From assembly GCF_036227125.1 (NCBI RefSeq), contig NZ_CP109435.1:5890001-5954000 (forward strand): a DNA stretch of 64,000 nt, in the 5' to 3' direction. The position numbers and the translations under genes were made by a program. The stretch is from Streptomyces sp. NBC_01485 (lineage in GTDB: Bacteria; Actinomycetota; Actinomycetes; Streptomycetales; Streptomycetaceae). The notes under the pieces were generated by a model that ran no database searches, was not told the origin of the DNA, and saw nothing but the letters and a program-made list of their open reading frames with translations. Positions 16,272-24,561 of the stretch are shown in pieces. Positions within the stretch are counted from its first letter, which is position 1. Each line of letters starts with the position of its first letter.

Positions 16272-17825
16272 ATGTCCGAGAACACCCATGTCTACGACCG
16301 CGACCGCGACCGCGAATACGACTACGTCGTCGTCGGAGGTGGAACCGCCGGTTCCGTCATCGCCTCGCGGCTGACCGAGAACCCCGACACCACCGTCGCC
16401 GTCATCGAGGGCGGCCCCAGCGACGTCGGCCGGGACGACGTCCTCACCCTGCGCCGCTGGATGGGCCTGCTCGGCGGCGAGCTCGACTACGACTACCCGA
16501 CCACCGAGCAGCCGCGCGGCAACTCCCACATCCGGCACAGCCGCGCCCGCGTCCTGGGCGGCTGTTCCTCCCACAACACGCTCATCGCGTTCAAGCCGCT
16601 GCCCTCCGACTTCGACGAGTGGGAGGCGGCCGGCGCCGAGGGCTGGGGCGCGGTCCCGATGGAGGAGTACTACGCGCGCCTGCTGAACAACATCGTCCCG
16701 GTCGACGAGAAGGACTGGAACGCCATCGCCCGCGACTTCGTCGAGGCGGCGCAGGAGGCGATCGGGGTTCCCCGTATCGAGGGCTTCAACCGGCAGCCGT
16801 TCACCGACGGCGTCGGCTTCTTCGACCTCGCCTACCACCCCGAGACCAACAAGCGCTCCAGCGCGTCGGTGGCCTACCTGCACCCGGTGCTGGACGAGCG
16901 GCCCAACCTGACGATCCTGCTGGAGACCTGGGCGTACCGGCTGGAGCTGGCCGGAACCCGGGCGCGGGGCGTGCACGTCCGCACGAAGGACGGCGAGGAG
17001 ATCCTCGTACGGGCCCGCCGCGAGGTCGTGCTGTGCGCGGGAGCCGTCGACTCGCCCCGGCTGCTCCTGCACTCCGGCATCGGGCCGAAGGCCGACCTGG
17101 ACGCGCTCGGCATCCCCGTCGTCCACGACCTGCCCGGCGTCGGCGAGAACCTCCTCGACCACCCCGAGTCGGTGATCGTCTGGGAGACCCACGGGCCGCT
17201 CCCGGAGAACTCCGCGATGGACTCCGACGCCGGTCTGTTCGTGCGCCGCGATCCCGAACACGCGGGACCCGACCTGATGTTCCACTTCTACCAGGTCCCC
17301 TTCACCGACAACCCGGAGCGCCTGGGCTACGAACGCCCGCCGCACGGCGTCTCGTTGACCCCCAACATCCCCAAGCCGAAGTCTCGTGGGCGGCTTTATC
17401 TGGAGAGCGCCGACCCGTCCGTGAAGCCCGCCCTCGACTTCCGCTACTTCACCGACGAGGACGACCACGACGGCCGCACTCTCGTCGACGGGATCCGCAT
17501 CGCCCGCGAGATCGCGCGGACCGAGCCGCTCGCCGGCTGGCTCAAGCGCGAGGTGGCCCCCGGCCCGCACATCACGGGCGACGCGGAGCTCAGCGAGTAC
17601 GCCCGCAAGGTCGCGCACACCGTGTACCACCCGGCGGGGACCTGCCGGATGGGGGCCGCAGACGACCAACTGGCCGTTGTCGACCCGAAGTTGCGCATCC
17701 GGGGCCTGGACGGCATCCGGATCGCCGATGCCTCCGTCTTCCCGACCATGCCCGCCGTGAACCCGATGATCGGCGTGCTGATGGTCGCCGAGCGGGCCGT
17801 GGATCTGATCGGAAGTGGTGCGTGA
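16272..17825 (+). CDS. betA: GMC-family choline dehydrogenase/oxidase
   Basis: 517 residues, FAD-dependent glucose-methanol-choline oxidoreductase. The N-terminal FAD site is YDYVVVGGGTAGSVIASRL (residues about 16-34). The GMC signature is RVLGGCSSHN, and the C-terminal active site is HTVYHPAGTCRMG with NPMIGVL. It would oxidise choline to betaine aldehyde for BetB. The ATG at 16272 was chosen because it starts 75 bp after betB at the family N-terminus; the longer frame reads through betB. Its TGA overlaps the ATG of the ABC ATPase gene by one base, so the genes are coupled. His, not Ser, at HPAG is normal for the family. Confidence 0.9.
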   Translation: MSENTHVYDRDRDREYDYVVVGGGTAGSVIASRLTENPDTTVAVIEGGPSDVGRDDVLTLRRWMGLLGGELDYDYPTTEQPRGNSHIRHSRARVLGGCSSHNTLIAFKPLPSDFDEWEAAGAEGWGAVPMEEYYARLLNNIVPVDEKDWNAIARDFVEAAQEAIGVPRIEGFNRQPFTDGVGFFDLAYHPETNKRSSASVAYLHPVLDERPNLTILLETWAYRLELAGTRARGVHVRTKDGEEILVRARREVVLCAGAVDSPRLLLHSGIGPKADLDALGIPVVHDLPGVGENLLDHPESVIVWETHGPLPENSAMDSDAGLFVRRDPEHAGPDLMFHFYQVPFTDNPERLGYERPPHGVSLTPNIPKPKSRGRLYLESADPSVKPALDFRYFTDEDDHDGRTLVDGIRIAREIARTEPLAGWLKREVAPGPHITGDAELSEYARKVAHTVYHPAGTCRMGAADDQLAVVDPKLRIRGLDGIRIADASVFPTMPAVNPMIGVLMVAERAVDLIGSGA

Positions 17826-18976
17826 TGAGTACGAGTGCTGATTCGACGAGTTCGACTGGTCCGACTGGTTCGACCGATTCGGCCCTGCCCGTCTTTTCGG
17901 TGAACGGGCTCTGGAAGGTCTTCGGGCCCAAGGCCGAACAGGTCCCCGCCGAGCCCGAGTTGGCTGGGCTGGCCCCCGCCGAGCTCCGCTCCCGCACCGG
18001 CTGCACGGCCGCCGTCCGGGACGTCTCCTTCGACGTCCGCAAGGGTGAGGTCTTCGTCGTGATGGGGCTGTCCGGCTCCGGTAAGTCCACCCTCGTGCGC
18101 TGTCTGACCCGGCTGATCGAGCCGACGGCCGGCACGATCGCCGTCGACGGTGAGGACGTCCGCGCGATGGACCGCACCCGGCTGCGCGAACTGCGCCGGC
18201 ACCGCGCCGCGATGGTCTTCCAGCACTTCGGCCTCCTCCCGCACCGCACGGTCCTCGACAACGTGGCGTACGGCCTGGAGATCCAGGGCATGGGCCGCGC
18301 CGAGCGGCGGGCGCGCGCCAAGGAGGTCGTCGCGAAGGTCGGCCTGGACGGCATGGAGCAGCGCAGGCCCGCCCAGCTCTCCGGTGGCCAGCGGCAACGG
18401 GTGGGCCTGGCACGGGCGTTGGCCGCCGACCCGGAAGTCCTCCTGTTCGACGAGCCGTTCAGCGCGCTCGACCCGCTCATCCGGCGTGACATGCAGGAGG
18501 AGGTGGTCCGGCTGCACCGCGAGAAGGGCCGCACGATGGTCTTCATCACGCACGACCTCAGCGAGGCGCTGAAACTGGGCGACCGCATCGCCCTGATGCG
18601 CGACGGGCGGGTGGTGCAGTTGGGCACCCCCGAGGAGATCGTGGGCTCCCCGGCCGACGACTACGTCCGCGAGTTCGTCCGGGACGTCCCGCGCGAGCAC
18701 GTGCTGACGGTGCGCAGGGTCATGCGGCCCGGTGGCTGCGGCGGCCCGGACCACACCGGCTCCCTCGCGGCGGACGCGGTGGTCGCCGAGGCGATCAAGG
18801 TCGTCGCCCGCAGCGGCAGGCCCGCCTGTGTCGTGGCGGACGGCCGCTGTCTGGGCGTCGTAGACCAGGAACGACTGCTCGACGTGGTGGCCGGAACGGA
18901 GCTCCCCGCCGACGCCGGAACGGCGCTCCCCAAGGAGGCGGTCTCCACGAAGGAGCTCCCCAAGGAGGCGGTCTGA
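17825..18976 (+). CDS. proV: Glycine betaine/proline ABC transporter ATPase
   Basis: 383 residues. The start ATG shares a base with the betA stop (TGATG). The ATPase domain has Walker A GLSGSGKST, the signature LSGGQRQRVGLARAL, Walker B EVLLFDEPFSALD and the switch His in FITHDLSE. The N-terminal SRTGCTAAVRDVSFDV and C-terminal CBS-like part (ACVVADGRCLGVVDQERLLD) match the OpuAA/ProV class, which senses ionic strength through the CBS region. The extreme C-terminus carries an acidic ELPADAG/ELPKEAV repeat. It energises uptake of glycine betaine with the two following genes. Confidence 0.93.
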   Translation: MSTSADSTSSTGPTGSTDSALPVFSVNGLWKVFGPKAEQVPAEPELAGLAPAELRSRTGCTAAVRDVSFDVRKGEVFVVMGLSGSGKSTLVRCLTRLIEPTAGTIAVDGEDVRAMDRTRLRELRRHRAAMVFQHFGLLPHRTVLDNVAYGLEIQGMGRAERRARAKEVVAKVGLDGMEQRRPAQLSGGQRQRVGLARALAADPEVLLFDEPFSALDPLIRRDMQEEVVRLHREKGRTMVFITHDLSEALKLGDRIALMRDGRVVQLGTPEEIVGSPADDYVREFVRDVPREHVLTVRRVMRPGGCGGPDHTGSLAADAVVAEAIKVVARSGRPACVVADGRCLGVVDQERLLDVVAGTELPADAGTALPKEAVSTKELPKEAV

Positions 18977-20946
18977 TGGCCACGCTGACCACCCCCGCGC
19001 CCCGGCTCGCCGCCCTGCCCGGCTTCCTCCGGCACCAGGCGGTCCGCAAGCTGCTGCTCCTCGCGCTCGCCGCCGCCGTCCTCGTACCGTTGGCCAACGC
19101 CCGTTGGTCCAGCGGGAGTTGGCCCGCTACGCTCACCGTCGACCTCACCAAACCCCTCACCGGCGCCAGCGACTGGATCATCGACAACCGCGACAGCCAC
19201 CCCCTGTTCCTCTACTTCTTCGGCCACCTCAGCAACGGCGTCGTCCTCTCCGTGCGCGCCGTCTACCTGGTGCTGCTCGGCGCCGGCTGGGCCGGTGTCA
19301 CGGCGGCGGGCGCGCTGATCGCCTGGCGGGTGGCCGGGGTGCGGCTCGCGCTCGGCACGGCGGCCGCGTTCCTGGCCTGCGGCCTGCTCGGCATGTGGGT
19401 GCCGACGATGCAGACGCTCGCCCTGATGGTCGTCGCCGTCCTCGCGTCGGTCGTCGTGGGCGTGCTGCTCGGCCTGGCCGGCGGGCTCTCCGAGCGCCTC
19501 GACCGCGCCCTGCGCCCGGTCCTGGACACCATGCAGGTGCTGCCCGCCTTCGCGTACCTCCTGCCGGTCGTGCTGGTCTTCGGCATCGGCGTCCCGGCGG
19601 CCGTCCTGGCCACCGTCGTCTACGCCGCCCCGCCCATGGCCCGGCTCACCGCGCTCGGTCTGCGCGGCGCCGACAAGGAGGTCCTGGAGGCGGTCGACTC
19701 GCTGGGCGCGACCGCGCGCCAGCGCCTGCTGACCGCCCGGATCCCGCTGGCCCGCAAGGAACTCCTGCTCGGCCTCAACCAGACGATCATGATGGCGCTG
19801 TCGATGGCGGTCATCGCGTCGGTGATCGGCGCGGGCGGCCTCGGCGACCGCGTCTACCAGGCTCTGGCCTCGGTCGACGTGGGCGCGGCCCTCGCCGCCG
19901 GCATCCCGATCGTGCTGCTCGCGGTCGTCCTGGACCGCGTCACGGCGGCCGCCGGTGACGGGAGCGACGGCAGCTACGGGAGCGGCGGAGGTGACGGCCC
20001 CGCCCGGTGGACCGCGTGGGCGTACGCCGGTGCCGCCGCCGTGGCCGTGGCCCTCACCGGACGCGTGGCCGGCCGGCTCGACTGGCCCGACGCCTGGACG
20101 GTGCCCATCGCCGCCCCGGTCAACGACGCCGTCGGCTGGATGACCGACCACCTCTACTCCGGGGTGCCCGTCGTCGGCGGCACCGCCGACTGGGCCGGCC
20201 GTTTCACTACCTGGGTCCTCGACCCCGTACGGGACGGCCTCCAGGGGCTGCCCTGGTGGGCGGTGCTGCTGCTGGTCGCCGCGATCGCCTGGCCGATCGG
20301 CACTTGGCGCACCGCGCTGACCGCCGTCCTCGCGCTCGCCGCGACCGGTGTGCTCGGCGTGTGGGAACCGTCCCTGGACACCCTGTCCCAGGTGCTGGCC
20401 GCGGTCGCCGTCACCCTCGTCCTGGGCTTCGCGACCGGTATCGCCGCCGCCCGCAGCGACCGCGTCGAACGGCTGCTGCGCCCCGTCCTGGACGTGTTCC
20501 AGACGATGCCGCAGTTCGTGTACCTGATCCCGGTCGTCGCCCTGTTCGGCGTCGGGCGCGCCCCCGCCGTCGCGGCGGCCGTCGTGTACGCGCTGCCCGC
20601 CGTCGTACGCATCACCACGCAGGGCCTGCGGCAGGTCGACCCGGCGGCGATGGAGTCGGCCCGGTCCCTCGGCGCGACCGGCGCGCAGCAACTGCGTCAG
20701 GTCCAACTCCCGCTCGCCCGACCAGCGTTGCTGCTCGCCGTGAACCAGGGCGTGGTCCTCGTCCTCGCCGTCGTCATCATCGGCGGCCTGGTCGGCGGCG
20801 GCGCGCTCGGCTACGAGGCCGTCTTCGGGCTCGCCCAGGGCGACCTGGCGACCGGTCTGGTGGCCGGCGCCGCGATCGTCTGCCTCGGCCTGATGCTCGA
20901 CCGGGTGACCCAGCCCGCCGACCGGCGCACGAAGAAGGGAGCGTGA
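18976..20946 (+). CDS. proW: Fused double permease of the glycine-betaine ABC transporter
   Basis: 656 residues, about twice the usual ProW/OpuAB size, because two complete permease domains are fused. The first EAA-type cytoplasmic loop is GADKEVLEAVDSLGATARQR. The second is VDPAAMESARSLGATGAQQL. The halves are joined by a Gly/Ser-rich linker (GDGSDGSYGSGGGDG). A single chain can therefore form the whole transmembrane pore that normally needs a homodimer. The start ATG overlaps the proV stop. It is an integral membrane protein with about 12-14 helices. Confidence 0.92.
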   Translation: MATLTTPAPRLAALPGFLRHQAVRKLLLLALAAAVLVPLANARWSSGSWPATLTVDLTKPLTGASDWIIDNRDSHPLFLYFFGHLSNGVVLSVRAVYLVLLGAGWAGVTAAGALIAWRVAGVRLALGTAAAFLACGLLGMWVPTMQTLALMVVAVLASVVVGVLLGLAGGLSERLDRALRPVLDTMQVLPAFAYLLPVVLVFGIGVPAAVLATVVYAAPPMARLTALGLRGADKEVLEAVDSLGATARQRLLTARIPLARKELLLGLNQTIMMALSMAVIASVIGAGGLGDRVYQALASVDVGAALAAGIPIVLLAVVLDRVTAAAGDGSDGSYGSGGGDGPARWTAWAYAGAAAVAVALTGRVAGRLDWPDAWTVPIAAPVNDAVGWMTDHLYSGVPVVGGTADWAGRFTTWVLDPVRDGLQGLPWWAVLLLVAAIAWPIGTWRTALTAVLALAATGVLGVWEPSLDTLSQVLAAVAVTLVLGFATGIAAARSDRVERLLRPVLDVFQTMPQFVYLIPVVALFGVGRAPAVAAAVVYALPAVVRITTQGLRQVDPAAMESARSLGATGAQQLRQVQLPLARPALLLAVNQGVVLVLAVVIIGGLVGGGALGYEAVFGLAQGDLATGLVAGAAIVCLGLMLDRVTQPADRRTKKGA

Positions 20947-20947
20947 C

Positions 20948-21901
20948 ATGCGAGTTCGTATGACCTGTCCGGTGGCCGTGACGGCGTCCCTCGTCCTGCT
21001 GACCGGCTGCGGCGCCGCCGACATGACCAAGCAGGCGTCCCCCTTCGCGAACGCCCGGGGCACGAAGACGGTGACCCTCTCCGTCCAGTCCTGGGTGGGC
21101 GCGCAGTCCAACGTCGCCGTGGCCCAGTACCTCCTGGAGCACAAGCTCGGCTACCGCGTCGACACCGTGCAGGTCGACGAGATCCCCGCCTGGGACGCGC
21201 TCAGCCAGGGCCGGGTCGACGCGATCCTGGAGGACTGGGGCCACCCCGACCAGGAGAAGCGGTACGTCGACGACAAGAAGACGATCGCGCGCGGCGGCGA
21301 ACTCGGCGTCACCGGGCACATCGGCTGGTACGTCCCCACGTACTTCGCCAAGCAGCACCCCGACGTCACGAACTGGAAGAACCTCAACAAGTACGCGTCG
21401 CAGTTCCGCACCGCCGAGAGCGGCGGCAAGGGTCAGCTCATGGACGGCTCCCCGTCCTACGTCACCAACGACAAGGCCCTGGTGGACAACCTGAACCTGG
21501 ACTACCAGGTCGTGTTCGCCGGTTCGGAGGCCGCGCAGATCACCCAGATCCGCCGGTTCGCCAAGGAGAGGAAGCCCTTCCTGACGTACTGGTACGCCCC
21601 GCAGTGGCTGCTGAAGAAGGTCCCGATGACGGAGGTGAAGCTCCCGGCCTACAAGGAGGGCTGCGACGCCGACCCGGCGAAGGTGACCTGCGGCTACCCG
21701 CACACCCCGCTGCAGAAGTACCTCAACGCGGACTTCGCGAAGGACGGCGGCAAGGCGGCGGCCTTCCTGAAGAAGTTCAGGTGGACGACGGAGGACCAGA
21801 ACGAGGTCTCCCTGATGATCGCCGACCAGAAACTGACCCCGGAGCAGGCGTCGGAAAAGTGGGTGGACTCGCACGCGTCCACATGGAAGAAGTGGCTATA
21901 G
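20948..21901 (+). CDS. proX: Glycine-betaine-binding lipoprotein (OpuAC/ProX type)
   Basis: 317 residues. The lipobox LLTGC lies at about residues 16-20, so it is tethered outside the membrane. The OpuAC fold is recognisable from VQSWVGAQSNVAVAQYLLEHKLGY, ILEDWGHPD and FLTYWYAPQWLL; the aromatic residues form the betaine cage. It begins two bases after the permease stop. It is the last gene of the betB-betA-proVWX operon, which joins betaine synthesis and import for osmoprotection. Confidence 0.94.
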   Translation: MRVRMTCPVAVTASLVLLTGCGAADMTKQASPFANARGTKTVTLSVQSWVGAQSNVAVAQYLLEHKLGYRVDTVQVDEIPAWDALSQGRVDAILEDWGHPDQEKRYVDDKKTIARGGELGVTGHIGWYVPTYFAKQHPDVTNWKNLNKYASQFRTAESGGKGQLMDGSPSYVTNDKALVDNLNLDYQVVFAGSEAAQITQIRRFAKERKPFLTYWYAPQWLLKKVPMTEVKLPAYKEGCDADPAKVTCGYPHTPLQKYLNADFAKDGGKAAAFLKKFRWTTEDQNEVSLMIADQKLTPEQASEKWVDSHASTWKKWL

Positions 21902-21908
21902 TCAGCCT

Positions 21909-22394
21909 ATGAGCAACAGCGATCAGATATCCCGTGTGGCCCTGAAGAAAATCACCCCCGACGTTTCCAAGGCGATGGGTTCCCTGCACGTCGCCGCTGT
22001 TTCCGCCGCGGCAGACGCGAAGGTCGAGCCGGAACTCCTCGAACTGGTCAGGATCCGCGCCTCCCAGCTCAACGGCTGCGCGTTCTGCCTCGACATGCAC
22101 ACGAAGGACGCCCGTGCCCAGGACGAGACCGAACAGCGCATCTACGCCCTGAACGCCTGGCGGGAGACCCCCTTCTTCACCGAACGGGAGCGCGCCGCAC
22201 TGGCGTTGACGGAAGCGGTGACCTTCGTCGCCGACGGGCATGTGCCGGACGACGTCTACGCCGAGGCGGCGGCGGTCTTCGACGAGGCGCAGATCGCGGC
22301 GCTCATCTGGGCGGCCACCGTCATCAACGCGTACAACCGGATCGCGATCGCGACGCGCATGGTTCCGGGGGCTTATCAGCCCGCGAAGAAGTAA
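21909..22394 (+). CDS. AhpD-like carboxymuconolactone-decarboxylase-family protein
   Basis: 161 residues, helical, with the AhpD-type redox motif in LNGCAFCLDMHTK (CxxC plus His). The family includes alkylhydroperoxidases that reduce peroxides with lipoyl or thiol partners, and gamma-carboxymuconolactone decarboxylases. The CxxC-x3-H pattern favours the redox type. It starts 8 bp after proX and may be transcribed with the betaine operon; GMC oxidases make H2O2, so peroxide removal would fit. The stop lies within a tandem repeat. Confidence 0.9.
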   Translation: MSNSDQISRVALKKITPDVSKAMGSLHVAAVSAAADAKVEPELLELVRIRASQLNGCAFCLDMHTKDARAQDETEQRIYALNAWRETPFFTERERAALALTEAVTFVADGHVPDDVYAEAAAVFDEAQIAALIWAATVINAYNRIAIATRMVPGAYQPAKK

Positions 22395-22446
22395 CAGGGC
22401 AAGAGGTAATGCAGGGCAAGAGGTAATGCAGGGCGAGAAGTAATGC
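22391..22446. repeat. Tandem ~17-bp repeat carrying the AhpD gene stop
   Basis: Three units of the form GTAATGCAGGGCAAGAG (22391-22405 shortened, 22406-22422, 22423-22439) plus a partial fourth. Each contains a TAA or TAATG and an AGAGG-like stretch, so the stop region has been multiplied. Confidence 0.85.
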
Positions 22447-22452
22447 GGAATT

Positions 22453-22481
22453 CGGGCATCGGCGGTATTCGCCGATGCCCG
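22453..22481. terminator. Bidirectional terminator between the betaine operon and the PABA cluster
   Basis: A perfect 12-bp stem CGGGCATCGGCG (22453-22464) with 22470-22481 encloses the 5-nt loop GTATT. It separates two convergent operons and marks one edge of the accessory region. Confidence 0.88.
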
Positions 22482-22522
22482 TCGCGTTGTGGGCGCTATG
22501 GGTTCTGTAGGTTCCCTTGGCT

Positions 22523-23371
22523 CTATGGGTTTCCTGTATTCGGCAGCGGTTCCGGCAATTCGTCCAGCCACCTGCGCCATTCCTCCGCCCGCACCGCAGG
22601 ACCGGCCGTCATCGGCTCGCCGGTCCAGCCCGTCACCGGCCGGATCCCGTGCAGCGCGTTCACGAGCCACACCTCGCGGCCGGCCAGCTCGGTCACGGTC
22701 CGTTCGCGGTGGGCGGTGCGGATCCCGGAGTGGAGCGCGCGTTCCTGGATGAGTGCGGCGGTCACTCCGGGCAGGTGAGGCAGTCGGGGCGGCGGCTGGC
22801 ACAGGGTGTCGTCCTCCCACCACAGCACGCTCGCCGTCGCCGACTCCAGGACCGCTCCGGACGGATCGACCAGCATCCCGTCCTGAGCCCCTTCGTCGAT
22901 CGCCCGCTCCCGCACCCGGGCCAGGACGTCCAGGTCCGGCCCCTTGCGGCGGGGCGCGGTCCGCCGGTCCGGCTGGCCGACGGACCAGAGGCGTATCGCG
23001 GTGCCGAGCGGCGGGGCGTGCCGCAGCCGCAGTCTCAACTCCAGGGAGCCGGCGGTCAGTTCGACCCGGGGAAACCACTCGCCGGTGCGCGGCAGCGCGG
23101 CGGTCACGTCCTGCCAGAACTGGACGAGCCGACGCGGCCCCGATCCGCCGCCGTCCGAGCCCTTCACGTACTCCGCGCAGGCCCGCAGAAACCGCTCCCG
23201 GTGGCGGCCGTACCCGCGCACCCGGCCGTCGCGCACCAGCCACGAGTCGGCGACCAGCAGAGGCCCGTCCGCCACGGATTCCGGTTCGGCGGTCAGCCCA
23301 CGACTGAGCGTCCAGGTCAACAGCCCTTCACCCACGGTCGGTCGTGTGCCCGTATGTGTAGCCGTAGCCAC
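22523..23371 (-). CDS. pabC: Class IV PLP enzyme, aminodeoxychorismate-lyase-like (PabC)
   Basis: 282 residues from a GTG at 23371, with a GAGGAGG ribosome site; the longer frame is shadow. It shows the class IV aminotransferase pattern: a PLP Lys in APRRKGPDLDVLARVRERA, then GMLVDPSGAVLESATASVL and HLPGVTAALI. Members are branched-chain aminotransferases or 4-amino-4-deoxychorismate lyases. With an aminodeoxychorismate synthase in the same operon, lyase activity giving p-aminobenzoate plus pyruvate is the best guess. It is the last gene of the leftward operon, 11 bp after the FAD monooxygenase. Confidence 0.82.
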   Translation of the reverse strand: MATATHTGTRPTVGEGLLTWTLSRGLTAEPESVADGPLLVADSWLVRDGRVRGYGRHRERFLRACAEYVKGSDGGGSGPRRLVQFWQDVTAALPRTGEWFPRVELTAGSLELRLRLRHAPPLGTAIRLWSVGQPDRRTAPRRKGPDLDVLARVRERAIDEGAQDGMLVDPSGAVLESATASVLWWEDDTLCQPPPRLPHLPGVTAALIQERALHSGIRTAHRERTVTELAGREVWLVNALHGIRPVTGWTGEPMTAGPAVRAEEWRRWLDELPEPLPNTGNP

Positions 23372-23382
23372 TCGATCCCTCC

Positions 23383-24561
23383 TCAGTACTTCCCGCCCGC
23401 CACCGCCGGCGCCCCGCCCCGGGGTCCGTACGGCGCGTGCTCCAGCCATGAGCCGCACGACGGCAGCACGGGCGCGAGGGCCGCCGCCGCACGCTGCCTG
23501 AGGCGGACGATCCGGCGTCGTGGCCGCAGATGGTCCAGGGCGACCCCGGCGGCCTCGCTGTTGAACAGGCCCGCGGCCCGCCGTACGTCCGCGAAACCGG
23601 CCACCGCCTCCGCCGTCCCGGCCGCCACGGCCTGCGCCGCCGCCGCCGCGTCCGCGATGCCGCTGTTCATGCCACGCGCGCCGAACGGCGGGAACAGGTG
23701 CGCCGCCTCCCCGACGAGCAGCACCCGGCCGTGCGGATCCGTGAAGGAGGCGGCGACCTTGCGCAGGAAGCGGTACGTCGACACCCACAGGACGCGGTCG
23801 GCGTACCCGTCGCCCACGACGCCGGGCAGCCACTTCCGTACGGCGTCCTCGGTGCCGTAGGCCTCCTCCAGGTCGTCGTCGCGGCACTGGAGGTCGACCT
23901 GGAAGCCGCCGGTGAACGGCACCCGCATCACGCTGCGGCCGCCGACGCCCGGATGCTCGTAGTGGAAGACGCGCTCCAGCGGCAGTTCGGCGTCCGGTAC
24001 GTCCGCCACGTCGACGACGACGTGGAAGCCCTCGCCGCGTACGCCCTCCATGGCGATGCCCAGCGCGTGCCGGACGGCCGAGCGGGCGCCGTCGGCGGCG
24101 ACGACGTACCTGGCGCTCCACTCGCGCCCGTGCTCGCCGACGAGCGTGACCCCCGACCCGGACGTGTGGACGCCCGTGACCCGCGCCGCCCAGACGAACT
24201 CCACCCCCGCCCGCACGCACGCGGCGCGCAGGAACCGCTCGGTGTCCACCTGACGCAGACTGGTGAACGGCGGCAGCCCGGACGGCGGCGGGAAGGTGCG
24301 CGCGTACACCTCGCGGCCCCGGTAGAGGGTGCGCCGGGTGTGCCAGGTCCGGCCGTACGACGTGATCTCGGCGGCCAGCCCCGGGCACATCCCGTCGAGT
24401 GACCGCAGGGTCTCCCTGTGCACGAACAGGGCGCGGCTGCCCGGCCGTTCGCGGTCCTCGGGGTCCGCCTCCAGCAGCACGACCGGCAGCCCGTGCGCGC
24501 GCAGGCCGAGCGCGGCCGACAGGCCGACCGGGCCCGCGCCCACCACGATCACGGGGTTCAC
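23383..24561 (-). CDS. FAD-dependent aromatic monooxygenase
   Basis: 392 residues from a GTG at 24561 that overlaps the preceding ligase stop as GTGA. It belongs to the flavoprotein aromatic hydroxylase group. The FAD-binding beta-alpha-beta is VIVVGAGPVGLSAALGLRA (residues about 4-22), followed by VVAADGARSAVR and GRVLLVGEAAHLFPPFGARG (a GD motif variant, GEAAH). Relatives hydroxylate phenols, benzoates, or CoA-bound aminobenzoates with NAD(P)H and O2. Here it is coupled to two acid-activating ligases and a PABA synthase, so ring or N-hydroxylation of an aminobenzoate derivative is plausible. The substrate cannot be read from sequence. Confidence 0.88.
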   Translation of the reverse strand: MNPVIVVGAGPVGLSAALGLRAHGLPVVLLEADPEDRERPGSRALFVHRETLRSLDGMCPGLAAEITSYGRTWHTRRTLYRGREVYARTFPPPSGLPPFTSLRQVDTERFLRAACVRAGVEFVWAARVTGVHTSGSGVTLVGEHGREWSARYVVAADGARSAVRHALGIAMEGVRGEGFHVVVDVADVPDAELPLERVFHYEHPGVGGRSVMRVPFTGGFQVDLQCRDDDLEEAYGTEDAVRKWLPGVVGDGYADRVLWVSTYRFLRKVAASFTDPHGRVLLVGEAAHLFPPFGARGMNSGIADAAAAAQAVAAGTAEAVAGFADVRRAAGLFNSEAAGVALDHLRPRRRIVRLRQRAAAALAPVLPSCGSWLEHAPYGPRGGAPAVAGGKY

